Of a stretch of 64,000 nt of DNA, positions 52,175-60,038 are shown in pieces. Origin of the DNA: JAYRZB01 sp041916675 (GTDB lineage: Bacteria; Pseudomonadota; Alphaproteobacteria; Rhizobiales; Devosiaceae); the NCBI GenBank assembly GCA_041916675.1, contig JAYRZB010000005.1, positions 1 to 64,000 on the forward strand, given 5' to 3'. A program made the translations under genes and the position numbers. Positions within the stretch are counted from its first letter, which is position 1; each line of letters starts with the position of its first letter. The notes beneath the pieces are model-generated. The model was given only the letters and a program-made list of their open reading frames with translations, searched no databases and was not told the DNA's origin.

Positions 52175-52451
52175 GCTCTCCAAAGCTGCTGATCGTGACC
52201 TAAAGCGTCTTTTCACGGCTTCGCTGGTACAATTTGGGCGCCTGCAGGCCGACCTATACTACGATGGCATTGTTGGTACTTTGAACGCTTTGGCTGAACG
52301 TCCACTAATTGCAAGGGAACGGATTGAGTACGGGCCCGGTATTCGCATGCACCCTTTTCGATCGCACGTCATCGTTTATCGGATCGTACGGGTGGACATC
52401 CAGATCATCCGCATCCTGCACGGGCGGCAGGATTTGCCAGAGCACATCTGA
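52164..52451 (+). CDS. parE: ParE-family toxin
   Basis: This 95-residue RelE/ParE-fold protein has YRLSKAADRDLKRLF at the start and RMHPFRSHVIVYRIV, IIRILHGRQD at the end, matching ParE. ParE toxins block DNA gyrase. It is translationally coupled to parD by an 11-base overlap. The module is inserted between zapA and the 6S RNA gene. Confidence 0.92.
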   Translation: MTYRLSKAADRDLKRLFTASLVQFGRLQADLYYDGIVGTLNALAERPLIARERIEYGPGIRMHPFRSHVIVYRIVRVDIQIIRILHGRQDLPEHI

Positions 52452-52461
52452 CGATCGCCGT

Positions 52462-52490
52462 TTGCACTCGCTGACAGGTCGCACTATATC
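52462..52490 (+). promoter_or_regulatory. 6S RNA promoter
   Basis: TTGCAC (52462-52467) and TATATC (52485-52490) have a 17-base spacer and predict a start near 52497, at the 5' end of the 6S RNA fold. Confidence 0.6.
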
Positions 52491-52496
52491 TGGTGA

Positions 52497-52650
52497 GCTG
52501 CCCGGTGCGTGTTGGACGTCAGTATCCCCGGGGCCTTATCGATCCTAAAGGGAGCTGTCCCTGACTGAGCCCGTGGGCTTGGACACACGGCGCCCACCTA
52601 CGTAAGTAGGTTCCCGGGATCGAATGTCCCACGGCCAGGGCGGCACCTGA
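52497..52650 (+). ncRNA. ssrS: 6S RNA
   Basis: This stretch has no open frame but conserved RNA features: terminal stem segments (GGTG and GCCC at 52492-52503 pairing with GGGC and CACC at 52638-52647) and long internal helices including GTGGGC/GCCCAC around the centre. It has the conserved TTCCCGGGATCGA-like segment known from alphaproteobacterial 6S RNAs. It lies directly upstream of the 5-formyl-THF cyclo-ligase gene, the universal 6S position. 6S RNA traps sigma-70 RNA polymerase. Exact ends are uncertain by about 10 bases. Confidence 0.8.
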
Positions 52651-52700
52651 ATTGAACCGGCAGGCCTGGCGGCCCGCGAGACAAGCGGTAAGGGGCGCGC

Positions 52701-53297
52701 ATGGCCGACGCCAGGATCGAAGAAGCCAAGGCGGCATTGCGCATCAAGGCGCACGCCCAGCGTGCTGCGTTTGCGCAAAGCCTGCGGGCCGAGGCGGCCA
52801 AGGCAGCAGCTGAGCATTTTCTCACCCACTTTCCACTTTCCCCCACCGATATCGTGGCCGCCTATTGGCCGATCCGTGATGAGATCGACTGCAAGCTGGT
52901 TCTGACCACGCTGATGGACCGCTTCCAGCCGGTGTGCCTGCCGGTGGTGATGGGCGAGGATGTGCCACTCGAACTGCGCCTGTGGGAGCAGGGGACGCCG
53001 CTTTATCCATCCGGCTTCGGCACGATGGCCCCCGAGGATTCGGCCCCGGTGGTTGAACCCGATATTATCCTGATGCCGCTACTTGGTTTTGACCGCAAGG
53101 GCACAAGGCTCGGTTATGGCGGTGGCTATTATGACCGCACGCTGGCATCGCTCAGGAACACACCCCGACTGGTGGGTTTTGCCTTTGCCGCCCAGGAACT
53201 GGACTTTGTGCCGCGCGAGCCCCATGACATTCCGCTAGATGCCATCGTCACCGAAAAGGGCGTGCGGCAGTTTTCGCGCAAGGACGCCGATTTATGA
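52701..53297 (+). CDS. fau: 5-formyltetrahydrofolate cyclo-ligase
   Basis: This 198-residue protein has IVAAYWPIRDEID, DIILMPLLGFDRKGTRLGYG (the ATP/phosphate loop) and GYYDRTLA. It converts 5-formyl-THF to methenyl-THF with ATP. AAGGGG precedes the ATG. It sits behind 6S RNA, as in most proteobacteria, and overlaps the next gene by four bases. Confidence 0.95.
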   Translation: MADARIEEAKAALRIKAHAQRAAFAQSLRAEAAKAAAEHFLTHFPLSPTDIVAAYWPIRDEIDCKLVLTTLMDRFQPVCLPVVMGEDVPLELRLWEQGTPLYPSGFGTMAPEDSAPVVEPDIILMPLLGFDRKGTRLGYGGGYYDRTLASLRNTPRLVGFAFAAQELDFVPREPHDIPLDAIVTEKGVRQFSRKDADL

Positions 53298-54109
53298 AGG
53301 TCTTGTTTCTCGGTGACGTGGTCGGCCGGTCTGGCCGGGACGCGATCACCGCCCGCCTGCCCGGACTGATCCGGGACTACGGTTTTGATTTTGTGGTGAT
53401 CAATGGCGAAAATGCCAGCCATGGCAAGGGACTGACCGAGCCGCATTTCAATGAATTGCGCATGGCGGGCGCCGATGCTGTGACGCTGGGAGACCATGCC
53501 TTCGACCAGCGCGACACCATTGGCTATATCAACCGTGAGCCGACACTGATCCGCCCGCTCAACATGGCGCCGGGCACACCGGGGCGCGGGGCCAACCTGA
53601 TCGAGGGTCGCAACGGGCACCGGGTACTGGTGATCAACGCGCTGGGGCGGGTGTTCATGGGGCCGGTCGATGACCCGTTCCGCGCCGTAGAGGCAGCAGT
53701 TGCGGCCTGCCCGCTGGCCGAGCAGGCCGATGCGATCGTGGTGGATTTTCACACCGAGGCGACCTCGGAAATCCAGGCCATGGGGTTCTTTCTTGATGGC
53801 AAGGTGTCGCTGGTGGTGGGTACGCACACCCATATCCCCACCTCCGACCATCGCGTGCTCAAGGGTGGCACCGGCCTGATGGCGGATGCGGGCATGTGCG
53901 GGGATTTTGATTCAATCATCGGGGTCGAAGCCGACGAACCGCTCAACCGTTTTCTGACCGGCATTCCCCAGGGGCGCTTCACTCCGGCCGAAGGCGAAGC
54001 CACGCTCTGTGGAGTGGCCTTTGAAACCGACGCGCTCACCGGACTGGTCACATCGCTTTCGCCGGTCAGGATCGGCGGGACACTGGCGCAGGCTTTGCCG
54101 GTGTTCTGA
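53294..54109 (+). CDS. YmdB-like metallophosphoesterase (TIGR00282)
   Basis: This 271-residue protein has VLFLGDVVGRSGRDAI, VVINGENASHGKGL, LGDHAFDQ, IVVDFHTEATSEIQAM and VVGTHTHIPTSD, the full di-metal ligand set. Homologue YmdB of Bacillus hydrolyses 2',3'-cyclic nucleotides. It starts by an ATGA overlap with fau. Confidence 0.93.
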   Translation: MKVLFLGDVVGRSGRDAITARLPGLIRDYGFDFVVINGENASHGKGLTEPHFNELRMAGADAVTLGDHAFDQRDTIGYINREPTLIRPLNMAPGTPGRGANLIEGRNGHRVLVINALGRVFMGPVDDPFRAVEAAVAACPLAEQADAIVVDFHTEATSEIQAMGFFLDGKVSLVVGTHTHIPTSDHRVLKGGTGLMADAGMCGDFDSIIGVEADEPLNRFLTGIPQGRFTPAEGEATLCGVAFETDALTGLVTSLSPVRIGGTLAQALPVF

Positions 54110-54185
54110 CCCCGGCTTCACAATCGCACCCGGCCCGCCTATAACGCGCCACCACATTTCGAACGCTGACGACGAGGACTGACCG

Positions 54186-54932
54186 ATGGCCGGCCATTCG
54201 CATGCCAAAAATATCATGCACCGCAAGGGCAAGAGCGATGCCATTCGCTCCAAAGTGTTTTCCAAACTGGCGCGCGAAATCACCGTCGCTGCCAAGATGG
54301 GCGTGCCCGACCCTTCGATGAATGCGCGCCTGCGCCTGGCGGTGGCCAATGCGCGCGCCCAATCGATGCCCAAGGACAATATCGAGCGGGCCATCAAGAA
54401 GGCCAGCGGGTCAGAAGGCGAGAACTATGATGAGATCCGCTATGAAGGTTATGGCCCCGGCGGCGTGGCGGTGATTGTCGAAACCCTGACCGACAACCGC
54501 AACCGCACCGCATCGAATGTGCGTTCGACCTTCTCCAAGAATGGCGGGGCGCTGGGGGAGACCAATTCGGTGGCCTTCATGTTCGATCGCGTGGGCGAGG
54601 TCTATTATGAGGCCAAGGCGGGCGATGCCGACAAGGTGATGGAAGCGGCCATTGAAGCCGGCGCCGACGATGTTGAAAGCGACGAAGAAGGCCACACCAT
54701 CTATTGCGCCTTTGAAGCGATGAACGATGTTTCGGCGGCGCTGGAAAAGTCGCTGGGCGAGGCGGAATCGGTCAAGGCGGTGTGGCGCCCGCACAACAAT
54801 GTGCCGGTTGATGCCGAAAAGGGTGCAACGCTTCTGAAGATGATCGGCATTCTCGAAGAAGACGATGACGTGCAGAACGTTTATGCCAACTTCGAGATGA
54901 GCGACGAGGATATGGCCAAGCTCGACGTCTAG
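54186..54932 (+). CDS. yebC: YebC/TACO1-family protein
   Basis: This 248-residue protein has the start MAGHSHAKNIMHRKGKSD and KVFSKLAREITVAAKMG, full family length. The family is annotated as transcriptional regulators, and recent work links it to ribosomal elongation on polyproline. It lies upstream of ruvC, as in many bacteria, with a diguanylate cyclase gene on the other strand between them. Confidence 0.95.
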   Translation: MAGHSHAKNIMHRKGKSDAIRSKVFSKLAREITVAAKMGVPDPSMNARLRLAVANARAQSMPKDNIERAIKKASGSEGENYDEIRYEGYGPGGVAVIVETLTDNRNRTASNVRSTFSKNGGALGETNSVAFMFDRVGEVYYEAKAGDADKVMEAAIEAGADDVESDEEGHTIYCAFEAMNDVSAALEKSLGEAESVKAVWRPHNNVPVDAEKGATLLKMIGILEEDDDVQNVYANFEMSDEDMAKLDV

Positions 54933-54941
54933 GTTGCGGGA

Positions 54942-55709
54942 TCAGGCGGTCTGGAGCATATCCGGGCCGTCCAGAAATACCCGGTCGCGACCGGATTGCT
55001 TGGCTTTGTAAAGCAGCTCATCGGCCTTACGATAGAGCGCGGCGAAGGGGGCGGGGCGGTCGAACACCGCGCCGCCGATGCTGACCGAAAGCCGGCACGC
55101 ATCGCCTTCTGGTGCAAAGGCGAGCTGGCTGATGCTGGTGCGGATGCGTTCGGCAATGACCAGCGCATGGCTGCCCGAAACGCCGAGCAGGAACACGCCA
55201 AACTCTTCACCGCCGATGCGCCCCACCAGATCGTGCGGACGCACACTGGCCCTGATGGCGTCAGCAATGGACCGCAGCGCCTGATCGCCTTGATCATGGC
55301 CGAAATGATCATTAATCGATTTGAAATCGTCGGCATCGATGACCAGAAACGCTCCCTGCGCGGGATCGCCGCCTGACCAGGTCAAATGATTGGTGACCGA
55401 ATGGGTGAAGGCGCGGCGATTGAGGCAGGCGGTCAGGCCATCGGTTGAGGCCAGAATGCGCAATTGCTGGTTGGCATGGCGCAATTGCTGTTCGCGCAGT
55501 ACCATAAAAAAGCTCAGTGGCCCGCCGACGAGTGCAGGCATGGTGGCCGAGACCACCCAGCCGGCCGTGCTCATGCCATGGGACAGGGTGTGCATGATGA
55601 CGCCTGTCAGCCCCAGTGAAGCCAGGATCGAGACCATGGTGATCAGCGCCGACCAGCGCCAGACGGCGCGCCAGGCATGATTTGGCAACTCGAAGGCCCA
55701 ACGGTTCAC
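54942..55709 (-). CDS. Diguanylate cyclase (GGDEF domain)
   Basis: This 255-residue protein has two membrane helices (about 18-42, 50-70), a short linker and a GGDEF domain (about 85-245). The active site is GGEEF (166-170), and an inhibitory I-site RPHD (157-160) is in place, so c-di-GMP synthesis with feedback is predicted. It is the only gene on the minus strand between zapA and pal and interrupts the yebC-ruvC neighbourhood. Confidence 0.93.
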   Translation of the reverse strand: MNRWAFELPNHAWRAVWRWSALITMVSILASLGLTGVIMHTLSHGMSTAGWVVSATMPALVGGPLSFFMVLREQQLRHANQQLRILASTDGLTACLNRRAFTHSVTNHLTWSGGDPAQGAFLVIDADDFKSINDHFGHDQGDQALRSIADAIRASVRPHDLVGRIGGEEFGVFLLGVSGSHALVIAERIRTSISQLAFAPEGDACRLSVSIGGAVFDRPAPFAALYRKADELLYKAKQSGRDRVFLDGPDMLQTA

Positions 55710-55891
55710 GGTGAAGTCCTCTTCTGCGTCCGGCGTCTTCTATGCCTGTCGGTCTGAAGGTGAGGTTCCACGCATGGTTGCAATTTTATCGACACCGGAG
55801 CGTGCGTGGCTCGGGGTGGTGCACGCCGAATTGTTTCGGTTTTGTTCACATAGTGCTTGGTGGGCTGGGGCGGGTCTATTAAGAGTGTTTC

Positions 55892-56398
55892 ATGATCGGA
55901 ACTGTGCGAATCATCGGTATTGATCCGGGCCTGCGCCGCTGCGGCTGGGGGGTGATTGAATCGACAGGTAATCGTTTATCTTACATCGCCTCTGGCACGG
56001 TGACGCCGGCGGTTGATCTCGATCTGCCGCGCCGGCTGGTGTTGCTGTTCGAGGGACTAAGCGACCTGATCCGCACCTACCGGCCCGACGAAGCGGCGGT
56101 GGAAGAGACCTTTGTCTCGGCGGGCGCGCGCTCGGCCCTGCAACTGGGACAGGCGCGCGGGATTGCCCTGATGACGCCGGCATCGCTGGGGCTGCCGGTC
56201 GGAGAATATGCGGCCAACCTGGTGAAGAAATCGGTGGTCGGGTCGGGGCATGCGGACAAGGCGCAGATCCAGCTCATGGTCAAGACGCTGATGCCCTCGG
56301 CCGACTTCAAGGGTGCCGATGCGGCCGATGCGCTGGCGATCGCCATCTGTCATGCGCACCACAGGACCTCACTCAAGTTCAAGGCGAGCCTTTCATGA
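55892..56398 (+). CDS. ruvC: Holliday junction resolvase RuvC
   Basis: This 168-residue protein has the catalytic acidic set D11 (IGIDPGLRR), E71 (AVEETFVS), D143 and D146 (GADAADALA). It cleaves Holliday junctions after RuvAB branch migration. It overlaps ruvA by four bases. A degenerate LexA-like motif (GTTT-N7-GTTC, 55833-55847) lies upstream. Confidence 0.97.
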   Translation: MIGTVRIIGIDPGLRRCGWGVIESTGNRLSYIASGTVTPAVDLDLPRRLVLLFEGLSDLIRTYRPDEAAVEETFVSAGARSALQLGQARGIALMTPASLGLPVGEYAANLVKKSVVGSGHADKAQIQLMVKTLMPSADFKGADAADALAIAICHAHHRTSLKFKASLS

Positions 56399-57012
56399 TC
56401 GGAAAACTCAAAGGGCTGGTGGAGGCCTTTGGCGACGATTTCGTGCTGATCGATGTCGGTGGGGTCTGCTATCAGGCCTACTGCTCTGCGAAAACGCTTT
56501 CCGCCCTGCCGCAGGTGGGGCATGGGGCCGTGCTGTTCATCGAAATGATCGTGCGTGAAGACATGATCCGGCTTTATGGCTTTGGCAGCGAGCTTGAGAA
56601 GGCCTGGTTTAATATTCTGATGAGCGTGCAGGGGGTGGGCGCGCGGGTGGCGCTGGGTATCCTGTCGACGCTGACCCCATCAGAGCTTTCGAGCGCGATT
56701 GCGCTGCAGGACAAGGCAATGATCGGACGCGCCAACGGCGTTGGGCCCAAGCTTGCCGTGCGGGTGATTACCGAGCTCAAGGGTAAGGGCCCGGCGGGCG
56801 GGGCCATCGATGCCGGGGTCCTGGGTTTGCAGACGGCGCTGGGCGAGGGCGTGGCCCGCTCCACCGTCGCCGATGCCGTCTCAGCGCTGACCAATCTAGG
56901 CTATGCCAGCGCGCAAGCCTCGGCGGCAGTGGCACGGGTGGTGGCGAGGGAAGGCGAGGATACGCCGACCGAAAAACTGATCCGGCTTGGGCTGCGGGAA
57001 TTGAGCAGTTGA
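56395..57012 (+). CDS. ruvA: Holliday junction branch-migration protein RuvA
   Basis: This 205-residue protein has the N-terminal OB fold (MIGKLKGLVEAFGDDFVLID), helix-hairpin-helix motifs (GVGARVALGILSTL, GVGPKLAVRVITELK) and the C-terminal RuvB-binding domain (about 155-205). RuvA tetramers bind the junction and load RuvB. It normally abuts ruvB; here a toxin-antitoxin pair of about 740 bases separates them. Confidence 0.97.
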   Translation: MIGKLKGLVEAFGDDFVLIDVGGVCYQAYCSAKTLSALPQVGHGAVLFIEMIVREDMIRLYGFGSELEKAWFNILMSVQGVGARVALGILSTLTPSELSSAIALQDKAMIGRANGVGPKLAVRVITELKGKGPAGGAIDAGVLGLQTALGEGVARSTVADAVSALTNLGYASAQASAAVARVVAREGEDTPTEKLIRLGLRELSS

Positions 57013-57074
57013 TCCTTGTTCTGGATCGCAATCCTTACTATTTTAGGAAGTAAGGAATTTGATTGGAGGCGGAG

Positions 57075-57359
57075 ATGAACGAACATGCAAGACTGGCGCT
57101 GACCTCTAAAGCCACCAGCAAAGGGCAAACGACGATCCCGAAGCCGGTGCGGGATGCGCTCGGCATCAAGGACGGCACACAATTGTGCTGGGTGCTGGAG
57201 GACGGTGTGCTCAAGGTGACCGCAAAAAGCGTAAATATCGCGGACTTTGCAGGGTTTCTCGGGCCGGTTTCGAATGGCCGCAAGGCCAGTATTGAGGACC
57301 TGAACCAGGCCGTGGGCGAGGCAGTTGCAGCCCGCTTCCAGCGCAAGGCCCCATCATGA
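57075..57359 (+). CDS. AbrB/SpoVT-type antitoxin
   Basis: This 94-residue protein has a swapped-hairpin AbrB domain (about 7-50; TSKATSKGQTTIPKPVRDAL, GIKDGTQLCWVLEDG) and a C-terminal helical toxin-binding part. Such proteins are VapB/PrlF-like antitoxins and operon repressors. GGAGGCGGAG precedes the ATG. It overlaps vapC by four bases. It begins 62 bases after ruvA, so the operon gap to ruvA is larger than for the other junctions. Confidence 0.9.
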   Translation: MNEHARLALTSKATSKGQTTIPKPVRDALGIKDGTQLCWVLEDGVLKVTAKSVNIADFAGFLGPVSNGRKASIEDLNQAVGEAVAARFQRKAPS

Positions 57360-57754
57360 TCGGGGTGGATACCAACATTCTGGTGCGGTTCTTCGTTGGT
57401 GATGACCCGGCGCAGGCAGACAAGGCCCGGGAGCTTTTGGCGCAGCGAAACGAAACTGATCCGGCATTTGTCAGCGTGCTTGTGGTTGCAGAACTGGTCT
57501 GGGTGCTGCAGAAATTTTATGAAGTGCCGCAGGCCTACATCAATGAAATGCTTGGCGTGCTCATGGGTGGGGCCGGCGTCATAGTTGAGCGGCAGGATCT
57601 CGTAGCGGCAGCCGCGGAGCTTGCGGCAGCGGAGCAGGCCGACCTTGCCGACCTGCTGATTTCGACCATTGCCCGTGATGAGGGCTGCAGCCGGACGTTC
57701 ACCTTCGACAAACGGGCCGCCAGACGCGTGCCGGGAATGGAATTGCTCGCGTGA
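57356..57754 (+). CDS. vapC: VapC-type PIN-domain toxin
   Basis: This 132-residue PIN nuclease has acidic residues D5 (MIGVDTN), E46 (VVAELVW), D99 (ADLADLLI) and D118 (TFTFDKRA), a complete site. VapC toxins cut tRNA or rRNA. It overlaps the antitoxin by ATGA and ruvB by GTGA, so the module is coupled on both sides. Confidence 0.92.
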   Translation: MIGVDTNILVRFFVGDDPAQADKARELLAQRNETDPAFVSVLVVAELVWVLQKFYEVPQAYINEMLGVLMGGAGVIVERQDLVAAAAELAAAEQADLADLLISTIARDEGCSRTFTFDKRAARRVPGMELLA

Positions 57755-58794
57755 CCTCCCTGACCTCTCCCATTGCCGAACGAGACGGCGACCTGGACGT
57801 GTCGCTGCGCCCGACCGGCTTTTCCGAATTCGTGGGGCAGGCGGCCGCGCGGGCCAACCTTGAGGTCTTCATCGAGGCGGCCAAGCGGCGCGGGGCGGCA
57901 CTTGACCATGTGCTGTTTGTTGGCCCGCCGGGGTTGGGCAAGACGACGCTGGCCCAGATTGTGGCGCGGGAGCTTGGCGTGGGGTTCCGTGCCACATCGG
58001 GTCCGGTGATCGCCAAGGCCGGGGACCTGGCGGCGCTTTTGACCAATCTCGAAGACCGCGATGTGCTGTTCATCGACGAGATCCACCGGCTTAACCCTGC
58101 GATCGAGGAAGTGCTCTATCCAGCGATGGAAGACTTCCAGCTCGATCTAATCATCGGTGAAGGGCCGGCGGCGCGTTCGGTGCGGATTGATCTGGCCAAA
58201 TTCACCCTTGTTGGGGCGACCACCAGAGCGGGCCTTCTGACCACGCCGCTGCGCGACCGGTTCGGCATTCCGGTGCGGCTCAATTTCTATACGCCCGAGG
58301 AGCTTGTGCTGATCGTCAAGCGCGGGGCGAGGCTGCTGGGTATGGCCATGAGCGAGGACGGGGCCATGGAAATTGCCCGGCGTTCGCGCGGCACGCCGCG
58401 TATTGCCGGGCGGCTGTTGCGCCGGGTCACCGATTTCGCGCAGGTGGCGGGTGCCGAGGAAATCACTCGCTCCGTGGCCGACAAGGCGCTGCTGCGGCTC
58501 GATGTGGATGCGCGCGGTCTCGACCAGCTCGACCGGCGCTATCTTGATACTATGGCCAAGTTCTATGGCGGAGGTCCTGTGGGCATCGAAACGCTGGCTG
58601 CCGCGCTTTCCGAGCCGCGCGATGCGCTTGAGGAAATCGTTGAGCCCTATCTGATCCAGCAGGGCTTCATCCAGCGCACGCCGCGCGGGCGCATGATGAC
58701 GGCGCTGGCATTCCAGCATATGGGGTTGACTGTGCCGCAGGGGTTTCTGGGTCTACAGGCGAACCTGTTTGAGGAGCCGGAGGCCGAGGAGTGA
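57751..58794 (+). CDS. ruvB: Holliday junction ATPase RuvB
   Basis: This 347-residue AAA+ protein has Walker A GPPGLGKTT, Walker B VLFIDEIHRLN, sensor 1 GATTRAGLLT and the C-terminal winged helix (ETLAAALSEPRDALEE, TPRGRMMTALAFQHM). It drives branch migration. The start is GTG at 57751, overlapping the vapC stop by four bases; the N-terminus then matches RuvB (DVSLRPTGFSEFVGQ). The TIR gene begins at its own stop (GTGA). Confidence 0.97.
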   Translation: MTSLTSPIAERDGDLDVSLRPTGFSEFVGQAAARANLEVFIEAAKRRGAALDHVLFVGPPGLGKTTLAQIVARELGVGFRATSGPVIAKAGDLAALLTNLEDRDVLFIDEIHRLNPAIEEVLYPAMEDFQLDLIIGEGPAARSVRIDLAKFTLVGATTRAGLLTTPLRDRFGIPVRLNFYTPEELVLIVKRGARLLGMAMSEDGAMEIARRSRGTPRIAGRLLRRVTDFAQVAGAEEITRSVADKALLRLDVDARGLDQLDRRYLDTMAKFYGGGPVGIETLAAALSEPRDALEEIVEPYLIQQGFIQRTPRGRMMTALAFQHMGLTVPQGFLGLQANLFEEPEAEE

Positions 58795-59459
58795 GGCCGT
58801 CCGAACGACTCGAGCTAATCGAAAGCATTGGGAAGGAGCTTCAAGCTCGGTACACATTTGATGATGTTGATATGTACCTTTCGGCCTTTGGAATTGCTTC
58901 CGAGCCTAACACCTATCGAGGTAGCAAGCGGGTGTATGCGAAGCACGCCCTCCAATACTGCGATGAGAGAGTATTGATGCAAATCGCCGCTGACTTGCAT
59001 CTGGTGCCAAAGTTAGACGTAGACAACTTACACCTCCTTCCGAAAAACTGGATAGGGATTCCTGACCGCAAGGTGTTTCTGAGCCATCTGTCTAAGTCCA
59101 AGGAGAACGCTGCGAGACTGAAGCTGTGTCTTCAGCCGTACGGAATCAATCTCTTTGTTGCACACGAGGACATTCATCCCACCTTGGAATGGCAGCGGGA
59201 AATTCTACGTGCGCTGAGATCAATGGACTGCTTCATATCTCTGCACACACCGGGGTTTCTTTCGAGTTTCTGGTGCCAACAGGAAGTTGGATATGCCCTT
59301 GCGCGGGAAGTCCCTTGCATCGCAATTCGCATGGGTGAAGATTCGGTAGGATTTCAGGGAGCAAAGCAAGCGCTGTCGCGAGGGCGCAAGACTGCTGAGG
59401 AGATATCCTTGGAAATTGCAGACATTTGGGGTCTAACCCAACTGACCCAAACCCAATGA
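58791..59459 (+). CDS. TIR-domain protein with N-terminal accessory domain
   Basis: This 222-residue protein has a TIR domain at about 94-180: box 1 KVFLSHLS, box 2 HEDIHPTLEW (125-134) and the catalytic-glutamate motif S158-x-x-W161-x-x-x-E165 (SFWCQQE). TIR domains of this type cleave NAD+ in phage defence. The N-terminal 1-90 region (YTFDDVDMYLSAFGI, ALQYCDERVLMQIAADLHL) is a helical domain I do not recognise; it recalls small recruitment/adaptor domains. The start is GTG, overlapping ruvB by four bases, and its stop overlaps ybgC by four. Base composition is clearly more A/T-rich than its neighbours. Confidence 0.85.
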   Translation: MRPSERLELIESIGKELQARYTFDDVDMYLSAFGIASEPNTYRGSKRVYAKHALQYCDERVLMQIAADLHLVPKLDVDNLHLLPKNWIGIPDRKVFLSHLSKSKENAARLKLCLQPYGINLFVAHEDIHPTLEWQREILRALRSMDCFISLHTPGFLSSFWCQQEVGYALAREVPCIAIRMGEDSVGFQGAKQALSRGRKTAEEISLEIADIWGLTQLTQTQ

Positions 59460-59854
59460 CTTTGCTTCATCCCTTCGAAGTTCGCGTCTACTACGAGGAC
59501 ACCGACTTCTCCGGCAATGTCTATCACGCCAGTTATCTCAAGTTCTTTGAGCGCGGGCGGACGGAGTTTTTGCGGGCCGAGGGTATCCACCATTCCGAAC
59601 TGGTTCGTGATGGAGTGGCCTTCGCGGTGCGCAAAATGGAGATTGAGTTTGCGTCACCCGCCCGGATCGATGACCTGCTCACAGTCGAGACCGGGGTCGA
59701 GGCGATTTCGGGTGCACGGCTGACTTTGAAGCAGGCGATCCGCCGCGGGAGCGATGAACTGACGCGCGCACGGGTGGAAGTGGCGGCCATCCGCATCGAT
59801 GGTGGACCAACGCGCCTGCCCAAGGCGTTGCTCGCCCGCTTTGCCAAGCCGTGA
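59456..59854 (+). CDS. ybgC: Tol-Pal-associated acyl-CoA thioesterase YbgC
   Basis: This 132-residue hot-dog-fold protein has the signature VYYEDTDFSGNVYHASYLKFFERGR with the catalytic aspartate. YbgC hydrolyses acyl-CoA or acyl-ACP and is genetically tied to tol-pal. The ATG at 59456 overlaps the TIR stop (ATGA). The next gene, tolQ, is 184 bases away, so tolQ may have its own promoter. Confidence 0.95.
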   Translation: MTLLHPFEVRVYYEDTDFSGNVYHASYLKFFERGRTEFLRAEGIHHSELVRDGVAFAVRKMEIEFASPARIDDLLTVETGVEAISGARLTLKQAIRRGSDELTRARVEVAAIRIDGGPTRLPKALLARFAKP

Positions 59855-60038
59855 GCGGCGCAGACTCGCTTTTTTAACCAATGCTTGACCATAAATGGGG
59901 CAAAGGTCGCTTAAGCAGGCGATGGCCCGGCAAACGTCCGGAAATCCGGGGCATTTCTCTTAAATTTGACAAATTTGAACTCCATCCGGACCCTGAATAA
60001 TCGTGCGCCCGCCGAGGGCGAACCGAAAGGATCACACC

